A DNA stretch of 64,000 bases from Raoultibacter massiliensis (GTDB taxonomy: Bacteria > Actinomycetota > Coriobacteriia > Coriobacteriales > Eggerthellaceae): assembly GCF_900199545.1 (NCBI RefSeq), contig NZ_LT962671.1, positions 2,374,003-2,438,002 on the forward strand, read 5' to 3'. Below are positions 52,058 to 61,186 of the stretch, piece by piece. Position numbers and translations under genes: made by a program. The number at the start of each line of letters is the position of its first letter. Position 1 is the stretch's first letter. The notes under the pieces are model-generated. The model was not told the origin of the DNA. It ran no database searches and saw nothing but the letters and a program-made list of their open reading frames with translations.

Positions 52058-53719
52058 CTACTCTACCGTGAACATGAACTGGGTGTCGTACTGGCATACG
52101 CGCTCAGCCCCATCGGGAGTAATGCTCGTAGTGCGGATATCGAGAAGATACGCACCGGCCGCCGGAGGCGTGAAGTCCATCCTCCAATACGTCCAGTAAT
52201 CCGCGTTGTTGTTCGGCGTATCGAGAACGGTCCAGGTCTCACCATGATCGAACGAGTACTCGATCTTTTCGATCGGCTCGTCCCATGCATCGGCGAAGCC
52301 TTCCAGATGCACGGTTTTAGCTTCGTCGCCCGAAAGCACCACGCCGGTGGGATAGTTGAGGACGCCGCTGTTGGGCTTCGAGTATATCTCGCCGGTCTTA
52401 TCGTCGGTGAACTGACCGATATAGAGCTGGTTGTCGAGATCCTCTTCAGCCTTCGTCATGAAGGTAAGGTTCGAGATGCGCTTCGTGAAGTTGCCTCCGG
52501 AAGTTTTGTTCACCCAGATCATGCAAGGATATCCCTGAGTGTTGGGCAGTCTTTCGCCGTCCATTTTAGTCACGATGACCGCGTCGTTTTCAAGCAGCCA
52601 ATCGATGCTCATCTGGGCGTAGTCGTAGCCGTCCGATCCAATGGGGCTTACCGTATTGGCACCCGCCTTGGGCTTTGCGTAATCGATGATCGCGGAAAGC
52701 GGAATGCCTTCGACTTCGCTCTGCATGATGGTGGCCTGGCCTACGCCGTTGATGGTGCAATCCATCTTCATAACCTGCTTCACGGTACCGAATTGCTCTT
52801 CCATTTCGGGAAGCGTCATCTCGGCCGGGTTCTCGCAGTCGCCGTCGATGGAGATGACCCAGTTCTCGAAAATAGACTCGTCGACGACAGAATCATCGGT
52901 GAGCCACTCGCTCGGCTCGTCTTTAACGGTTTTGAAGATGCGGTTTTCCGCCGGGGTGATCGTGGTCTGGTCGTAGGAGATGTCGGCTTCGAGATCATCG
53001 GACGCTACATCGGTGATGCCCTTGTACAGATTGTACTTCACTTCATCCCAGCGATCGAACTCGCCGGTGTTCGGGTTGATGTAGTGGCATGATTGGCATG
53101 TGCCCTCATCGTCGTCGTTGAACATCGTGCTCGTCATGTGGGTCGTATGGATGATATCGGCCAACTTGATGCCCGAATACGAATCGGAGTGACAAGCCAC
53201 GCAGTTCTGATAGCTCTGCTCGGTGGGATACCCGAAGAATATCAGACGATGGTACGTCGGAAGACTCATGAGGGCGTTTTCCAGCGTATGGCACGAAGTG
53301 CAGCCGCGATTGTCGGCATCCAAGTAGGTGTTGTTCCAGCTCACTGGATCAGAGGGAACCGGCTGCACGAGAAAGCCGTTGCGGTCCGTGTATCGGCGAG
53401 GCGCCTCGGCCTTCGCATTGGCCTCGTTCTTTTCGGAATTCTTGTAGAAGTCGGGCAGCGATGCCACGCCGTCGACGAAACGCCCCGTCGTCGGGAACCC
53501 GCTGAAAGCCGACAGCTCGTCGACTCCCGCTTCGTCGGATTTCGCGCTTTTCGCGCTTTCGTTCGCGGCATCGGTCGACTTCGTTTCGGCGGTCGACGCC
53601 TGCGGGCTGCATCCCCAAATGGCAGCCGAGACGACCAAGGCGACCGATAGCAGCACGATGATCGATTTCACTTTGCTCTTCGAGCGCGCCGTAGAGCGCT
53701 CGCCAGCGTTTTCTTTCAT
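52058..53719 (-). CDS. Trihaem cytochrome fused to sulfite-oxidase-fold domain, paralogue
   Basis: The 553-residue protein has a hydrophobic signal ending IWGC, a probable lipobox, followed by an acidic linker. The three haem motifs are CTSCH, CVACH and CQSCH. The molybdenum-domain cysteine is in MKMDCTINGVGQA, and the C-terminal dimerisation domain has IEYSFDHGETWTV and FTPPAAGAYLLDIRT. The order of domains is the same as at 28837. It heads the three-gene cassette ending at 50952. Electron supply must come from elsewhere, since no membrane subunit is encoded with it. Confidence 0.82.
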   Translation of the reverse strand: MKENAGERSTARSKSKVKSIIVLLSVALVVSAAIWGCSPQASTAETKSTDAANESAKSAKSDEAGVDELSAFSGFPTTGRFVDGVASLPDFYKNSEKNEANAKAEAPRRYTDRNGFLVQPVPSDPVSWNNTYLDADNRGCTSCHTLENALMSLPTYHRLIFFGYPTEQSYQNCVACHSDSYSGIKLADIIHTTHMTSTMFNDDDEGTCQSCHYINPNTGEFDRWDEVKYNLYKGITDVASDDLEADISYDQTTITPAENRIFKTVKDEPSEWLTDDSVVDESIFENWVISIDGDCENPAEMTLPEMEEQFGTVKQVMKMDCTINGVGQATIMQSEVEGIPLSAIIDYAKPKAGANTVSPIGSDGYDYAQMSIDWLLENDAVIVTKMDGERLPNTQGYPCMIWVNKTSGGNFTKRISNLTFMTKAEEDLDNQLYIGQFTDDKTGEIYSKPNSGVLNYPTGVVLSGDEAKTVHLEGFADAWDEPIEKIEYSFDHGETWTVLDTPNNNADYWTYWRMDFTPPAAGAYLLDIRTTSITPDGAERVCQYDTQFMFTVE

Positions 53720-53851
53720 TGATCCTCCTTAGTGGTAAGAAAGCAAAACCTCCGATTCTCCTTTCTCCTCCGATATCCTTCCTCTATCGCCTCGATGGCC
53801 CGGGCGCAATCGCCGAACTTCCCCCGTTCGTCGATTCGCCGTGCAAAAAGA

Positions 53852-55414
53852 TCAGCCGTCTCCCAAACAGCTGCGCCTTCGCGGGCCATCGCAGTCGGCT
53901 ATGGGAGCACGCCGAAAATCGTGGTGCTCGATATACGTCTTATCCAAAAGCGATTTTTCGTAAAACCCGATGTCTCTGTTGAATGCATACGATGCCGCTT
54001 CGGCGCTCCTGTATTCGCTGCGCAGCGAACCGTCTTCGTTGTAGTACCGATAAAACGCCGGTGAGCAATGGTTCTTCAAATACTCCAAAAACGTTTGTTC
54101 GAAACCATCAGCAGCGACGAAGAAATGTCTGATGCCATCGTCGTGCTGCCGCAAGAATCCCATGTCGAGCAGACGGGCGAAATCGCTTCGCGCACACGGA
54201 TAGGAGACGTCGTAGCGCTGTTCGTGGATTCCGTAAGTGAATTCCGCGTTGCTGTGGAGGATAGCCTCAAGCAGCACTTCTTTCTGGCGGAAGTTCATGG
54301 TTTCGTCCGAGTCGATGATGATGCGAAACCGCTCACGACGCCGACTCATGCCGTCGAGCTTCGTCATGGTCCAGCGCTGCTCATCGACGATCGCTTCGAC
54401 AGCCTGCTCGAAAAAACGAGTCAGATCGCGATAGCCGCCGCATTCGACGGCCAGTTCGTCGGGATCGCACGGCAAACCCGCCCGCGGGTCACCGGCTTCG
54501 TCGCACGCGTACAGCAGCTTGAAAACGGGAACGTGCGCTGAAAAGTGATATCCCTCGCGATGCAGAATAAGAAAGTACAGCAAGTAGGCAAGCACGTTGT
54601 TCCCAGCTGGAAACAGGCGAAACGTTTTGAAGTAATGAAGCGCAATGAGCGCATTGACCAGGGAGTGGTTGCCGCAATCGCCGAGATGCCGGCAGTCGGC
54701 ACCGTCTAAGCCAAGCTCAGCGGCGCCTCCTTCGCGAGGCCAGAGACAGCAGCAGAAGGAATCGAGCGCCTTTTTGCGCAGATCCTCTACCGTATTGGCG
54801 TCGTGCTCCTCAACCTCGCTCACCTCTTTGATGGAGATTCCTTCCACAAGCCGCGCGTACAGCCCTTCGATGAAAGCGGCGGTAATCGGCTTGTCGCGGT
54901 AGTCTTCGACGCTCAGAAGGATCTTCCCCGCATTCGATACGAGCAGCTCGATGCCGTTGGTCGGCTCGCAGGCGTGAACGCACACCCGCTTCATCCGCTG
55001 CTTGTCAAGCGATACGTTCTCGAAACAGACCGCCAGCACGACCTCGCTTGCGGCAAGATTGAGCTCGTAGTGGCCGCCTTCGGGATCGGTGAGGATGTCC
55101 ACGTAGTGGACCGCAAGGGCTTCGTTGATCTGAAACCGTTCGAGCAGCCGACCCAAGCGCCATGTCTGCGAATACCAGCTGTCGGAGGGGCATTGCTGCT
55201 CGCCCCTCTCGTCGAGCGGCGCATCGTAGGGGGTGGGAAGGTAGCGGCCCTGGCTTCTTCGCAGCTTGTTGGCGGCAAACCAGTAAAGCGAAGCATCTTC
55301 GACGGTTTCCCCCAGACCCGCGGAAAGAGACTCAAGGGTCTGCGCCCGCATCGAAGACAGCGAAAGGGCGCGTTCCAACAGCGAGTAATCGTCTGCCGTT
55401 ACCTTATTATCCAT
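53852..55414 (-). CDS. Degenerate Fic-like protein with C-terminal winged helix
   Basis: The 520-residue protein has an N-terminal region without clear family, then a helix resembling Fic proteins (ITAAFIEGLYARLVEG, 177-192). HYFKTFRLFPAGNNVLAYLL (260-279) lines up with the Fic active site HPFxDGNGR but lacks the catalytic His and the final Gly-Arg. The C-terminal part ends in a winged-helix-like segment (CARSDFARLLDMGFLRQHDD), as many Fic proteins have. If it is a Fic fold, AMP transfer is probably lost and it may act as a regulator. The ATG follows AGAGGGAG. The assignment is a pattern match by eye; a novel protein is possible. Confidence 0.55.
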   Translation of the reverse strand: MDNKVTADDYSLLERALSLSSMRAQTLESLSAGLGETVEDASLYWFAANKLRRSQGRYLPTPYDAPLDERGEQQCPSDSWYSQTWRLGRLLERFQINEALAVHYVDILTDPEGGHYELNLAASEVVLAVCFENVSLDKQRMKRVCVHACEPTNGIELLVSNAGKILLSVEDYRDKPITAAFIEGLYARLVEGISIKEVSEVEEHDANTVEDLRKKALDSFCCCLWPREGGAAELGLDGADCRHLGDCGNHSLVNALIALHYFKTFRLFPAGNNVLAYLLYFLILHREGYHFSAHVPVFKLLYACDEAGDPRAGLPCDPDELAVECGGYRDLTRFFEQAVEAIVDEQRWTMTKLDGMSRRRERFRIIIDSDETMNFRQKEVLLEAILHSNAEFTYGIHEQRYDVSYPCARSDFARLLDMGFLRQHDDGIRHFFVAADGFEQTFLEYLKNHCSPAFYRYYNEDGSLRSEYRSAEAASYAFNRDIGFYEKSLLDKTYIEHHDFRRAPIADCDGPRRRSCLGDG

Positions 55415-55569
55415 GTACTCCCTCTTTTCCCCTCACTGCTCTATGAATGGTGGCAGAACCGATTCCATTACTTCAAGAGGGAACAGAATGACTAGAAAGT
55501 ATTTTCTATGTGGCCGATCATCCTTTTTACCCGGATTGCAGACGGGGTGAGCCAGGGTGGGTTCAGACA

Positions 55570-55606
55570 TGAAAAGCCGCCCGGCTGCCGAAGCTGCCGG
55601 GCGGAG
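55570..55606 (-). terminator. Terminator of the flavin reductase at 55700
   Basis: A GC-rich stem (CCGCCCGGC and GCCGGGCGG arms) on the minus strand is followed by CTTTTCATG. It lies 94 bp after the stop codon. The stretch between 55415 and 55699 contains no gene that I can support. Confidence 0.7.
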
Positions 55607-55699
55607 TCATGCGGAAGGCGCGAGCGAGGAGGGAGGGAGGAGTCGGCACGCGCTTCGCGGGATTGGTTAATATGGGGCTTGCATCCGCCCGAAATCGCT

Positions 55700-57358
55700 T
55701 TACGCGTCGATCTCTTCGGCAGCGTACATGCCGGCCATGCGACCGCCACTGTAGGCGCACATGAGCGAGAAGCCCTCGTAGTCGCAGTACGGAGCACTCA
55801 TGAGCGTACCGTTGTCGGCACCTGCAACGTAGAGGCCCTTGATCGGCATGCCCTCGCCGTCGATCGCCTGAAGGCGATCGTTGGTGCGGATGCCGCCGAT
55901 AGTGACCCACGCGCTCGGCTCGTACTGCAACGCATAGAACGGGCCGGTCGTCACAGGCTGCAGGAAGCAGGCGGGCTTGTAGAAGTCCTCGTCTTTGCCT
56001 GCTTCGCAGTAGCCGTTGTAAGTCTCGAGCGTGTTCACGAGATCGGGGGCGCCGATAGCCTCGGCGAGTTCTTCGATCGTGTCGGCCTTGAACGCCCAGC
56101 CTGCCTCAACCGCAGCGTCCATGTTCGCCTGCACGTTCTCGAGCGGCTTGTCTTTGAGCGTCATCATACCGGTGCGCCAATTCACCTCGTCGGCTCCGCA
56201 CAGCGTCCACGCATCGGTACCGGCGTTGAGACCGTCGACGTACGCCTGGTCGACCACCGCATAGTACTGACCGCCGACAAGCGAGATGGCTCCGCCGAGA
56301 GCGAGCGGCAGGTTCGCGAACTTGCCCTCGTTCGAGAAGCGACGGCCCTGGTTGTTCACCAGAAGCGTGCCGTAGATGCCGATGGTGAAGGCGGCGTTGC
56401 CGCGCTCGTAGAGGCCGTCGGCCTTCTGGTTGGAACCGGTGAACTCGTTGCCCGCGATGCCCCACTGCGTGGAGACCTGTCCGCCGGCAGCTTGCACCAT
56501 GTCGATGCCCTCGCCGATCGAGAGGATGTTGCCAAGCGGGTTCACGAAGGTGCCGAAGCGCTCCTTCATCATCTCGACGTTGCCGAGGAATCCGCCCGTC
56601 GACACGATGACGGCCTTGCCCTTCACATCGAGGACGGTCTTGCCCTGCTCGCACTGCACGCCCGTGCACACGCCGTCTTCCATGATGAGGCGCTTGCCCG
56701 TCGTATCGAAAATGAACTCGCCGCCTTTCTCCTCGACCCACTTCTGAAGCGGGCCCATGCGATCTTCGCCCTTCGCCTGGGTCTTGGAGTCTTTCGGATC
56801 GGACTGGAAGTTCGCACGAACCGAAGCATGGCCCGCTCCGTAGTTGTCGGGGCGAAGGCCCGTGGCAACGCCGAATTCCTCGGTGAAACGGTCGATCGTG
56901 TCGCCGGAAAGCAGCACCGCCTGCTTGATGGCCGCAGCGTTCGTGGACCAGTGGCTGTACTCCATGATATGGTTGAAGGCTTCTTCGTAGGTAAACTCGA
57001 TGCCGGCTTCCTGCTGCAGCTTCGAGCCCACCATGAACGGACCGCCCGCAAGCGAACCGTTCGCAACGCCCACGTTGTTGCCCTTCTCGATCACGATGAC
57101 GCTCTTGCCCGCGCGGGCTGCTTCGACCGCCGCCCACATGCCGGCACCGCCTGCGCCCAGAATCACGATATCGCATTCCTTGGTCTCATCGGCAGTTGCC
57201 ATCGCGTTCGCATCGGCGGCCTCATCAGCCCCCGCTTTGGTTTCCGAAGACGAGGCGCTCGGAGCGCAACCGGCCAAAGCGGCGGTTCCAGCCAGCGCAG
57301 CAAGCGACCCCATCGCCAAGAAGTTCCTACGCGTCAAACCTTTGGTTTCTTTCGTCAT
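55700..57358 (-). CDS. Tat-exported FAD flavoprotein reductase
   Basis: The 552-residue protein has a twin-arginine signal TRRNFLA (9-15) and lipobox LAGC (28-31), then an FAD domain beginning CDIVILGAGGAGMWAA. VTIGGIRTNDR and ADNGTLMSAPYCDYEGF near the end are substrate- and flavin-contact regions of the fumarate-reductase family. There is no FMN domain. The gene is divergent from a LuxR membrane regulator at 57620, the third such arrangement in this window. Substrate unknown. Confidence 0.87.
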   Translation of the reverse strand: MTKETKGLTRRNFLAMGSLAALAGTAALAGCAPSASSSETKAGADEAADANAMATADETKECDIVILGAGGAGMWAAVEAARAGKSVIVIEKGNNVGVANGSLAGGPFMVGSKLQQEAGIEFTYEEAFNHIMEYSHWSTNAAAIKQAVLLSGDTIDRFTEEFGVATGLRPDNYGAGHASVRANFQSDPKDSKTQAKGEDRMGPLQKWVEEKGGEFIFDTTGKRLIMEDGVCTGVQCEQGKTVLDVKGKAVIVSTGGFLGNVEMMKERFGTFVNPLGNILSIGEGIDMVQAAGGQVSTQWGIAGNEFTGSNQKADGLYERGNAAFTIGIYGTLLVNNQGRRFSNEGKFANLPLALGGAISLVGGQYYAVVDQAYVDGLNAGTDAWTLCGADEVNWRTGMMTLKDKPLENVQANMDAAVEAGWAFKADTIEELAEAIGAPDLVNTLETYNGYCEAGKDEDFYKPACFLQPVTTGPFYALQYEPSAWVTIGGIRTNDRLQAIDGEGMPIKGLYVAGADNGTLMSAPYCDYEGFSLMCAYSGGRMAGMYAAEEIDA

Positions 57359-57477
57359 GTCGATCCCTCCTGAGGATTCCCAATCGATTGCCCGGCCCCG
57401 GGTTCTCTCGATCCGCTTTGCCGGGATGCGCCCTCTTCCAGCGCATCGCCATCATGCCGCGCAAGGTCCGCCTTGTC

Positions 57478-57534
57478 GCGGGTGAACCCCGGAAACGCCG
57501 GGTGATTTGCAGCTCACCCCGCTTGTCACCCCGC
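57478..57534. promoter_or_regulatory. GGGTGA/TCACCC elements in divergent region
   Basis: GCGGGTGA (57478-57485), CCGGGTGA (57498-57505), TCACCCCGC (57514-57522) and TCACCCCGC (57526-57534) form nested inverted repeats between flavin reductase and LuxR gene. A TACAAT -10 for the LuxR gene lies at 57584-57589, the same hexamer as at 17773. The half-site is shared with 17684-17745. Confidence 0.55.
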
Positions 57535-57619
57535 AATTAACCTGATCAAAGCGCCATGGAAGAACCGCGGTATCATCTTGCGGTACAATGGGCCAACCGT
57601 TTGATCCGGAAGGGATGCC

Positions 57620-59083
57620 GTGAAACCCAGCGATATGGCACGCGCTCTTGCGCCCGAAGAAAGAACCTCCGAAGGCGATGCTCTGTCGAGCACGCTCTAT
57701 CCTTGGCGCTTCCTGGGAATGGGCCTTCTGATCGCATGGCTCTGCTGCACCCACGTTGTCAGCATTTTCCCCGGCGACGTCGATGCGGAAGCGCGCGGAC
57801 TGCGCACCGTCTTCGATACCGGCATGCGGTTCGGCGATATCGCCACGTTTCTCGTACTCGCCCTTGCCGCCTCCCGCATCGGACCGCTCGGAAAGCGGAT
57901 GGCGACAAGCGCCGCATTCGTAGTGCTCACCTCGATCGGAACGGCGTGCATCGGCCTGTGGCTCATCCCCAGCCAAGCAAGCGAAACGGTCATCGCCGCA
58001 GCATCCTTCGCCACCGCGATCGGAGGAGCTTTTCTCTTCTGCCTCTGGGCCGAAATATATTGCCAGATGGGAAGTATGAGAACCATCGTCTACGGCGCCT
58101 TGTCCTGCATCGTTGCAGCAATCGCCTCGTTCGTCATCGGCACCATGGCAGCCCCGTACGCCATTATCGCAACCGCGCTTTTGCCCATTCTCTCGCTTAT
58201 CTGCATCGCGCTCAGCCTGAGCACCGTACCCGCTGAGCCGACGCGCCTCGCCAACACCCGGTTCCCGCTGCCGTGGAAGCTTTTCGGTCTCATGGCCATT
58301 GCAGGCCTGCTTTCGGGCTTGGTGGGTTCGCTTCTCAGCAATGCAGACGGAACCGGCGCCATCCACCGCGTTGCCGCGACGGGCTTGTCGGGCGTGGTCA
58401 TCCTCGTAATGGTGTTTCTCAGACGCGAGCGCTGCGACGTGCGGTTCCTCGCGAAGATCGGTCTGCCGATCTGCATCATAGCCCTTGCGACCGTGCCGTT
58501 TGCCGGATCGTCATGGGCCTATGCCATTTCGTTTCTCATCAAGCTCGCCTACGTGTGGTTCACCTTGTTCGTCCTGCTCATGCTCGCCAACATCGCCTAC
58601 CGCTTCGAGGTGCCGAGCCTTCGCCTGTTCGCCATCGCGCGGGCCGTCAGCGAGGGAGCGATCTTCCTCGGCGTATCGGCGCGGCGATGGGTGCAGCAAA
58701 CCGAACTGCTCTCAAACGATGCCTTCCTGTATGCCGTGGCCATCGCAGGCATCGTCTTGCTGCTTATCTGCACGCTCATTTGGATGAGCGAACGGTCGGT
58801 AAACGCCGACTGGGGCGCCTCGGGAATCAGCATCGAAAGCAGCGTCCATGTTCCCGGGCCCCGCGAACAGCTGATCGTGCGCTGCGAAAAGCTCGCGCTC
58901 GAGCATGGGCTCACCGAGCGCGAAACCGAGATTCTCGAACTGATCGCCCAAGGGAAAAGCCGTGTGGAGATAGAGCAGGCGCTGTTCCTGTCGCAGAACA
59001 CCGTGAAAACCCACGCACGCCACCTCTACGCGAAGCTCGGGGTGCACTCCAAAGAAGGCGTGTACGAACTAGTGAACGGTTAG
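57620..59083 (+). CDS. Membrane-bound LuxR-type transcriptional regulator
   Basis: The 487-residue protein starts at GTG 57620 behind GGAAGGG. About 12 membrane helices precede a LuxR helix-turn-helix (LTERETEILELIAQGKSRVE and LSQNTVKTHARHLYAKLGVH). It is a paralogue of the regulators at 6371 and 17816 and is divergent from the flavin reductase at 55700, which it probably controls. Its stop overlaps the stop of the gene on the other strand by 4 bp, so the two units converge. Confidence 0.9.
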   Translation: MKPSDMARALAPEERTSEGDALSSTLYPWRFLGMGLLIAWLCCTHVVSIFPGDVDAEARGLRTVFDTGMRFGDIATFLVLALAASRIGPLGKRMATSAAFVVLTSIGTACIGLWLIPSQASETVIAAASFATAIGGAFLFCLWAEIYCQMGSMRTIVYGALSCIVAAIASFVIGTMAAPYAIIATALLPILSLICIALSLSTVPAEPTRLANTRFPLPWKLFGLMAIAGLLSGLVGSLLSNADGTGAIHRVAATGLSGVVILVMVFLRRERCDVRFLAKIGLPICIIALATVPFAGSSWAYAISFLIKLAYVWFTLFVLLMLANIAYRFEVPSLRLFAIARAVSEGAIFLGVSARRWVQQTELLSNDAFLYAVAIAGIVLLLICTLIWMSERSVNADWGASGISIESSVHVPGPREQLIVRCEKLALEHGLTERETEILELIAQGKSRVEIEQALFLSQNTVKTHARHLYAKLGVHSKEGVYELVNG

Positions 59084-60306
59084 CATCCGAGTTCATCGGC
59101 AAGAAGCTGCAGGAACAGACCCACATCGGTTACGATGCCGATTGTCTGCATGCTCCCGCGATCGCCCAATTTTGTGACCGCAGCAGGGTTGATGTCCACG
59201 CATACCGTCGTCACCGAAGCCGGCAGCATGTTGCCCACGGCAATGGAGTGCAGCATGGTGGAAAGCATGATGCATGCCCCCGCTTCCCGGCACCACGCGC
59301 GCATGGCTTGCTGCGCCTCGATAACATCGGTGATCACATCGGGCAAGGGGCCGTCATCGCGTATGGACCCCGCAAGCACGTAGGGAGTCCCCGTTTTCAC
59401 GAGCGTGTACATAAGACCGCTCGTCAGCACTCCTCGATCAACCGCATCGCCGATGCTGCCGGCCGCCCTGATCCGATTGATGGCGCGAAGATGGTGCTCG
59501 TTTCCACCGGGCACGGCAACACCGCTCTGCATATCGATGCCAAGCGACGTTCCGTAAAGCGCAACCTCGATATCGTGGGTGGCAACCGCATTGCCGCCGA
59601 ACAGCACGCTCACGTATCCCGCGCGCACGATGCGCGCAAGATGCGCCGACGCCCCCGTATGGACAATCGCGGGCCCCGCAACGACGATCGTCTTGCGCCC
59701 GTCGCCGTGCACTTCGCGCAAAATCGACGCGATCTGCTTGACGATTTGGGCTTTCGGCTTTTCGCTGCTCACCGTTGAATTCATGAATTCGAACTCGGTC
59801 TTTTCACGAGCGCGCTCCTGCGTGACCACGCGCAGGCCCGTTTGCCCGACAACGAACATATCTCCTTTGCGAACATCGCTTATGGGTACGCCGGTCGCAG
59901 TCTGCGTCACCTCGTCGACGCGAACGCCCAAATCCATCTCGGTACCCTCGACGTGCCGCCATTGGCCCGCGAGGCGAATATAGGTTTCAAGGTTGGTGGT
60001 GGAGTAGAAGTCTTCGGGGAAAACGCCATCGGCTGGCGCAGGCTGCAGGCACACGTCTTCGAGATGCACGGGCACAACGCCGAATTCGTGAATGGTCCGA
60101 AGTATTTCCGATAGGTGCTCGCGGCTGCGGCCGAACACCCGCATGGTAATCGTCGACGGATTTTCGTTTCCGCGGCCGATATCCAAAGAGAGCACTTCGA
60201 ACGTCCCGTCCAGCTCGACGATGCCGTTCATGATGTTCGAAAGAATATTCGAATCGATCAGGTGCCCCCGCGCTGTAACGTCTTCGTGCAAATGCTGCTC
60301 CAGCAT
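59080..60306 (-). CDS. TIGR00300 family protein (LOR/SDH-related, ornithine cyclodeaminase-like)
   Basis: The 408-residue protein matches the family of proteins related to the C-terminal part of lysine-ketoglutarate reductase/saccharopine dehydrogenase. Characters are the N-terminal HLIDSNILSNIMNGIVELDG, FPEDFYSTTNLETYIR, the nucleotide loop VAGPAIVHTGA, and VDINPAAVTKLGDRGS near the end. Members in archaea act as ornithine cyclodeaminases, and related cyanobacterial proteins as arginine dihydrolases. So it probably handles arginine or ornithine, a common energy source in Eggerthellaceae. The ATG follows GGAAGGATGGGG. It is a single gene. Confidence 0.8.
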   Translation of the reverse strand: MLEQHLHEDVTARGHLIDSNILSNIMNGIVELDGTFEVLSLDIGRGNENPSTITMRVFGRSREHLSEILRTIHEFGVVPVHLEDVCLQPAPADGVFPEDFYSTTNLETYIRLAGQWRHVEGTEMDLGVRVDEVTQTATGVPISDVRKGDMFVVGQTGLRVVTQERAREKTEFEFMNSTVSSEKPKAQIVKQIASILREVHGDGRKTIVVAGPAIVHTGASAHLARIVRAGYVSVLFGGNAVATHDIEVALYGTSLGIDMQSGVAVPGGNEHHLRAINRIRAAGSIGDAVDRGVLTSGLMYTLVKTGTPYVLAGSIRDDGPLPDVITDVIEAQQAMRAWCREAGACIMLSTMLHSIAVGNMLPASVTTVCVDINPAAVTKLGDRGSMQTIGIVTDVGLFLQLLADELGC

Positions 60307-60486
60307 AACCCCATCCTTCCCTAGCTACTGCATCCATGGTAGCGCATCGGCAACGGAAGGCGGCGCATAAGTCGGCGGCAAGCACGGTGCAGGTCCTGCG
60401 AAGCTGCCGGCCCGGCAATCATCAAGATCCCGAAAGAGCAATGGCTTTCCCTATCGCCCAATCCCCAATTCGACATCGGTTGTTTT

Positions 60487-60531
60487 TTGAAAGAAGTATA
60501 TATTTTGATAATTTTTGTAAAGTTTTGTAAA
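60487..60531 (+). promoter_or_regulatory. Promoter and direct-repeat operator of the AbiE pair
   Basis: TTGAAA (60487-60492) is followed by an AT-rich spacer and TAATTT/GATAAT near 60507-60514. TTTTGTAAA occurs twice in direct repeat at 60513-60521 and 60523-60531, one helical turn apart. AbiEi-type antitoxins are known to repress their own promoter by binding repeats, so these are likely operators. Confidence 0.6.
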
Positions 60532-60559
60532 CTCCTGTGATTTCGTGTAGGATCGAACC

Positions 60560-61186
60560 ATGACACCATTAAGCAAACAGATCATCGAGCGCTTCGGCTA
60601 TGACGAGCCAATCCTCACGGAGGATATACTCGACATGTATCCCAGCCTGTCACGCACCGCCATCTACAAGAAGATTGACGCGGCGATCACCGAGGAGTCT
60701 CTTGAGCGTTACGCACGCGGCATCTATTATGTGCCCAGAACAACCCCCTTCGGAAAGTCGGAGCCCTTGGCTTCACAAGTTGTCAGGCGTCGATGGATCA
60801 GCGATGGAGAGAACGTGTTCGGTTACTATTCGGGACAAACGCTCGAAAACAAGGTCGGCTTGTCCTCCCAGGTACCTGCGGTGCTCGAAGTAACTACTAA
60901 CAAGGCGTCGATGAGAGTTCGCGAGGTCGAGCCCTTCGGCGGATGGAGAAAGGTCCTCGTAAGGAAGCCGCGAACCACAGTGACCGAGGAGAACGTCGAC
61001 GCGCTGATGCTGCTTGATCTGCTAACCAGCGTGTCGCCCGCGGACCTCGGGTCCACCGAACTCGCAAACCTGAAAAAACTCGCCTCGAAGGCAGGCCGAA
61101 AGAAAACGTTGTCTTTAGCTGAGCTGTATCCAGCAAAGACATCAAAGAGGCTTATCGAGAGCGAGGCCTACAATGTATTTACATGA
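60560..61186 (+). CDS. abiEi: AbiEi-type antitoxin
   Basis: The 208-residue protein has an N-terminal winged helix (ILTEDILDMYPSLSRTAIYK and YARGIYYVPR) and a C-terminal antitoxin domain, as in the AbiEi/DUF6088 group. The gene overlaps the AbiEii-type gene by 14 bp, the classic order antitoxin then toxin. It should neutralise the toxin and repress the operon through the repeats at 60513-60531. No defect is seen in it. Confidence 0.8.
   Translation: MTPLSKQIIERFGYDEPILTEDILDMYPSLSRTAIYKKIDAAITEESLERYARGIYYVPRTTPFGKSEPLASQVVRRRWISDGENVFGYYSGQTLENKVGLSSQVPAVLEVTTNKASMRVREVEPFGGWRKVLVRKPRTTVTEENVDALMLLDLLTSVSPADLGSTELANLKKLASKAGRKKTLSLAELYPAKTSKRLIESEAYNVFT

Noticed and set aside
55508..57373. 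621-codon open frame on the plus strand
   Set aside because: It is antisense to the flavin reductase, begins inside a terminator region and lacks protein-like features.
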